A DNA stretch of 64,000 bases. Source: CALANV01 sp036381615. GTDB taxonomy: Bacteria; Pseudomonadota; Alphaproteobacteria; CACIAM-22H2. Position numbers and translations under genes: made by a program. Below the pieces are notes generated by a model, which was not told the origin of the DNA, made no database searches, and saw only the letters and a program-made list of their open reading frames with translations. Every line of letters begins with the position of its first letter. Position 1 is the first letter of the stretch. The stretch covers positions 1-64,000 of the forward strand of contig DASVCL010000069.1 of the NCBI GenBank assembly GCA_036381615.1. The letters run 5' to 3'. Below are positions 61,969 to 64,000 of this stretch, in pieces.

Positions 61969-62883
61969 TCAGCGGCTGGCCAGACGCGCGACGAGGACGC
62001 CGAACAACACGATGGCGCCGCCGGCAGCCTGCAGGATGCCGAGCGGTTCGGCGAGCAGGGCCCAGGCGAGCACTGCGGCCGTCGCCGGTTGCAGCAGCAG
62101 CGCCACGGACGAGAACGCCGCCGGCAGATGCGCGAGCGCATAGGCGATCAGGCTCTGGCCGCCGGCATGGCTGATCCATGCCAGACCGAACAGGATGATC
62201 CAGCCGTAGAGCGTCGCGGGCATCAGTCCTTCGCCGGCGAGCAGGGCGACCGGCAGCAGGACGATGGCTGTCACCACGCCGGTCCACGTCATGATCGTCG
62301 CGGTCGAGAAGCGGTTCCGCAGCCGGCTCACGGTCAGCATGTAGCCGGCATAGAAGACGGCCGTGACGATGCCGAAGCCGTCGCCGACGAGGTGGTCGGT
62401 CGAGAGCGACAGCGAGTCGCTCATCAGCAGCGCGGCGCCGGCGATCGCGAGGGCGAGCCCGACCACGAACATCGGACGGACGCGTTCCCCGAACAGCAGG
62501 AAGGCGCCGAGCGTCACGAAGATCGGTGCGAAGTTCGCGAACAGCGTCGCGTTCGCGACCGTGGTAAGCTTGATCGACCAGTGCCAGAACGTAAGGTCGC
62601 CGGCGAAGCACAGGCCGGCGAGCGCGAGCGACCACAACTCGCACGGACTCGCGCGTCGCGGCGTCGCCGGCGTCCGGCGCTGCTCGGCCATGAGCCAGAC
62701 CCACAGGGCCGGGACGGCGAGGGCGACGCGGTGGAACGCCGTCGCCGTCGGCCCGAGCTCCGACAGCCGGACGAAGATCGGCGAGAATGCAATGGCCACG
62801 GCACCGGCAAGCAGCGCGATGAGCGCGATGCGCTCGGTACGCGCGACCGCCGCTGCGGGGATGAGGCTGGTTCGGGCGGACAT
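61969..62883 (-). CDS. EamA/RhaT-type DMT family transporter
   Basis: A 304-aa protein with ten helices in two EamA repeats (about 15–150 and 165–295): IALIALLAGAVAIAFSPIFVRLSELGP, FANFAPIFVTLGAFLLFGERV, then LIAYALAHLPAAFSSVALLLQPATAAVLAWALLAEPLG. Drug/metabolite transporters of this type export amino acids, nucleotides or other metabolites. Substrate unknown. It lies 62 bp upstream of glycerate kinase on the same strand. Confidence 0.9.
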   Translation of the reverse strand: MSARTSLIPAAAVARTERIALIALLAGAVAIAFSPIFVRLSELGPTATAFHRVALAVPALWVWLMAEQRRTPATPRRASPCELWSLALAGLCFAGDLTFWHWSIKLTTVANATLFANFAPIFVTLGAFLLFGERVRPMFVVGLALAIAGAALLMSDSLSLSTDHLVGDGFGIVTAVFYAGYMLTVSRLRNRFSTATIMTWTGVVTAIVLLPVALLAGEGLMPATLYGWIILFGLAWISHAGGQSLIAYALAHLPAAFSSVALLLQPATAAVLAWALLAEPLGILQAAGGAIVLFGVLVARLASR

Positions 62884-63025
62884 CGCCGATGCTTATAACG
62901 AAGCGCACGGCGCGTTCCAGCAAGGCATGCCCCCCATGCGTGTCGCGCAGCCGGTGGTCGTCACGATGCCCGCCCGGTGCAGGCGGCCGGACCGATCTTG
63001 ACTCTCGGGCGGCGTTCGTGCCAAC

Positions 63026-63036
63026 TGGTCAGACCA
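63026..63036. promoter_or_regulatory. FadR-type operator TGGT-CAG-ACCA
   Basis: A perfect TGGTNNNACCA palindrome, the core consensus of FadR-subfamily GntR regulators, ends 4 bp before the ATG of the FadR-like gene at 63041. Binding here would repress the gene's own transcription or block its ribosome site. Confidence 0.6.
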
Positions 63037-63040
63037 CGGT

Positions 63041-63793
63041 ATGAGCACACCGAAGCTTGCCCTGATCCGCGATCCGGACGTCGACGCCGGTAACGGCGCC
63101 GAACGGGTCTTCACGTTCTTCCGGGACAAGCTGCTCGCCGGCGAGCTGAAGCCGGGTGACCGGCTGCTCGGCGAACGCGAGATGGCGGCACTTCTCGACG
63201 TCAGCCGACCCGTGTTGCGCGAGGCGCTGCGTGCGCTCGCCATGCTGGGGCTGATCGATATCCGGCACGGGCGCGGCACATATGTCCGCCAGGCGGATGC
63301 CTCGGTGCTCCGACACTTCTTCACCTACGCGCTCGCGCAGCAGCCGGACATTCTCGAGGATGTGATGCAGGCGCGCATCGCCATCGAGTGTCAGGCGATT
63401 CGTCTGGCCTGCGAGCGCGCGACCGAGGCCGACCTCGCCGTGATCCAGGCGACGCTCGACGACATCATGGCGACCCTGCGCGACCCGCAGAAGGGCGGCG
63501 AGGCCGATTACCGTTTCCATTCCGGAATCGTCCGCGCCAGCCGGAGCAATACGCTGATCACGATGTACGATGCGATCGCGGAGCTGCTCATGCGCTCCCA
63601 TGTCGAGCGGCGTCGGACGACCACGCCCATCGAAGGCATCACCGAATATCTGGTCGAAGCCCATCGCGAGGTTTTCCTGTCGCTCGTGCGCCGCGATCCG
63701 GACGACGCCGAAAACCGGCTGCGGGCGCATTTCGCGATTGGCGACGAATTCCGCCGCAAGGGCATTATCGCCACCTACAGCGGCCGGAGCTGA
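63041..63793 (+). CDS. GntR/FadR-family (FCD) regulator
   Basis: 250 aa. Winged helix at residues about 22–80: FFRDKLLAGELKPGDRLLGEREMAALLDVSRPVLREALRALAMLGLIDIRHGRGTYVRQ. The FCD domain spans 95–230, with DVMQARIAIECQAIRLACERA, metal residues in DYRFHSGIVRASRSNTLITMYDAI, and EAHREVFLSLVRRDPDDAENRLRAHF. No ribosome site is visible, because TGGTCAGACCA sits directly before the ATG; a leaderless start is possible. The TRAP binding-protein gene follows at 63831, so it is the likely target. The effector is probably that system's substrate. Confidence 0.92.
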   Translation: MSTPKLALIRDPDVDAGNGAERVFTFFRDKLLAGELKPGDRLLGEREMAALLDVSRPVLREALRALAMLGLIDIRHGRGTYVRQADASVLRHFFTYALAQQPDILEDVMQARIAIECQAIRLACERATEADLAVIQATLDDIMATLRDPQKGGEADYRFHSGIVRASRSNTLITMYDAIAELLMRSHVERRRTTTPIEGITEYLVEAHREVFLSLVRRDPDDAENRLRAHFAIGDEFRRKGIIATYSGRS

Positions 63794-63830
63794 GCCCCCA
63801 AGAACGACTGCAACAGGAAGGAGACGCAAA

Positions 63831-64000
63831 ATGCAGCTGTGGAGAAAAGCCGCTCTTGTCGCCGCCGCTGCGGCGCTGATGGCAGCGGCGCCGCTCGGCA
63901 TCGCCGGCGCCAAGGAACTGCGCTACGCGCATGTGGGCGCGGAAGGCGATATCCAGACCTGGTATGCCGACGAGGCGGCCAAGGGAATCGACCAGGCCAC
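63831..64000 (+). CDS. TRAP transporter solute-binding protein (DctP family), cut by right edge
   Basis: 56 codons are visible. ATG 63831 follows AAGGAG. The signal peptide MQLWRKAALVAAAAALMAAAPLGIAG precedes the mature start AKELRYAHVGAEGDIQTWYADEAAKGIDQAT, a typical DctP/TRAP-type opening (LRYAH, then a helix with Ala/Lys). The rest lies beyond the window, so the family call is tentative. A TRAP operon of DctP, DctQ and DctM is expected next. Confidence 0.65.
   Translation, partial: MQLWRKAALVAAAAALMAAAPLGIAGAKELRYAHVGAEGDIQTWYADEAAKGIDQA

Noticed and set aside
61907..62923. Glycerate kinase frame continuing to 62923
   Set aside because: The extra residues shadow the EamA transporter in another frame; family homology begins at GTG 61906.

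Overview
The window is a stretch of chromosome from a high-GC alphaproteobacterium. The best fit is a Rhodospirillales- or Hyphomicrobiales-like organism, inferred from gene order and protein families by eye and not from a database search. Markers are the lgt–midA–pgeF and prs–rplY–pth–ychF runs, a PetP/PetR-like MarR plus OmpR pair next to ilvE, the uvrC–pgsA–mobB–moeA–moaD–moaE run, a phasin/TetR pair, a pteridine-reductase-like SDR beside folB, and iron-control-element-like operators. Genes are dense and on both strands. I found no rRNA, no convincing tRNA, no CRISPR array, no prophage and no complete insertion sequence.

Layout. 1–4.6 kb: a GntR/FadR-type regulator (cut by the left edge) faces an FAH-family hydrolase and a complete TctC–TctB–TctA carboxylate transporter; two matching palindromes lie between them. 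4.8–12 kb: a mosaic of signalling and small genes: a 74-aa orphan, a class III adenylate cyclase, spermidine synthase, a zinc-ribbon protein, an MscS channel with a degenerate cyclic-nucleotide-binding domain, an Rnk-like protein, a 72-aa paralogue of the 74-aa orphan, and an MFS transporter with a tiny membrane protein overlapping its stop. 12–20 kb: MTA phosphorylase, a fused aldolase/dehydrogenase, a VOC protein, an NDUFA9-like epimerase, dienelactone hydrolase and a PhaC-like hydrolase. 20–28 kb (minus): lgt–midA–pgeF–lipoprotein, then prs–rplY–pth–ychF. 28–32 kb (plus): UbiK, YbjN, proC, a YbaK-type deacylase, a TetR regulator, phasin, CsaA. 32–35.6 kb: sensor kinase, response regulator and MarR regulator, with ilvE divergent. 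35.6–40.7 kb (minus): molybdopterin genes downstream of uvrC and pgsA. 41–47 kb: folB plus SDR, MFS, an internally deleted AapJ, GNAT, uvrB. 47–58 kb (plus): kup, ahpC–ahpD, an aspartate aminotransferase, panE, a one-piece ABC exporter, an EF-G-like GTPase and dps. 58–64 kb: an uncharacterised membrane protein, pyruvate kinase, glycerate 2-kinase, an EamA transporter, and a second FadR-type regulator in front of a TRAP binding protein cut by the right edge.

How the genes fit together. Spermidine synthase and MTA phosphorylase form a polyamine and methylthioadenosine-salvage pair. ahpC/ahpD and dps form an oxidative-stress set, and each carries an Irr/ICE-like palindrome just downstream of a plausible promoter. 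The phasin gene and the PhaC-like hydrolase point to polyhydroxyalkanoate metabolism, with repeated TTGC/GCAA palindromes around the phasin promoter. Both FadR-type regulators sit beside carboxylate uptake systems with palindromic operator candidates in their own promoter regions. The least explained items are the paralogous small proteins at 4854–5078 and 10459–10677, the in-frame-deleted AapJ, the EF-G-like protein without the switch-II histidine, and MoaD with residues after its terminal Gly-Gly.
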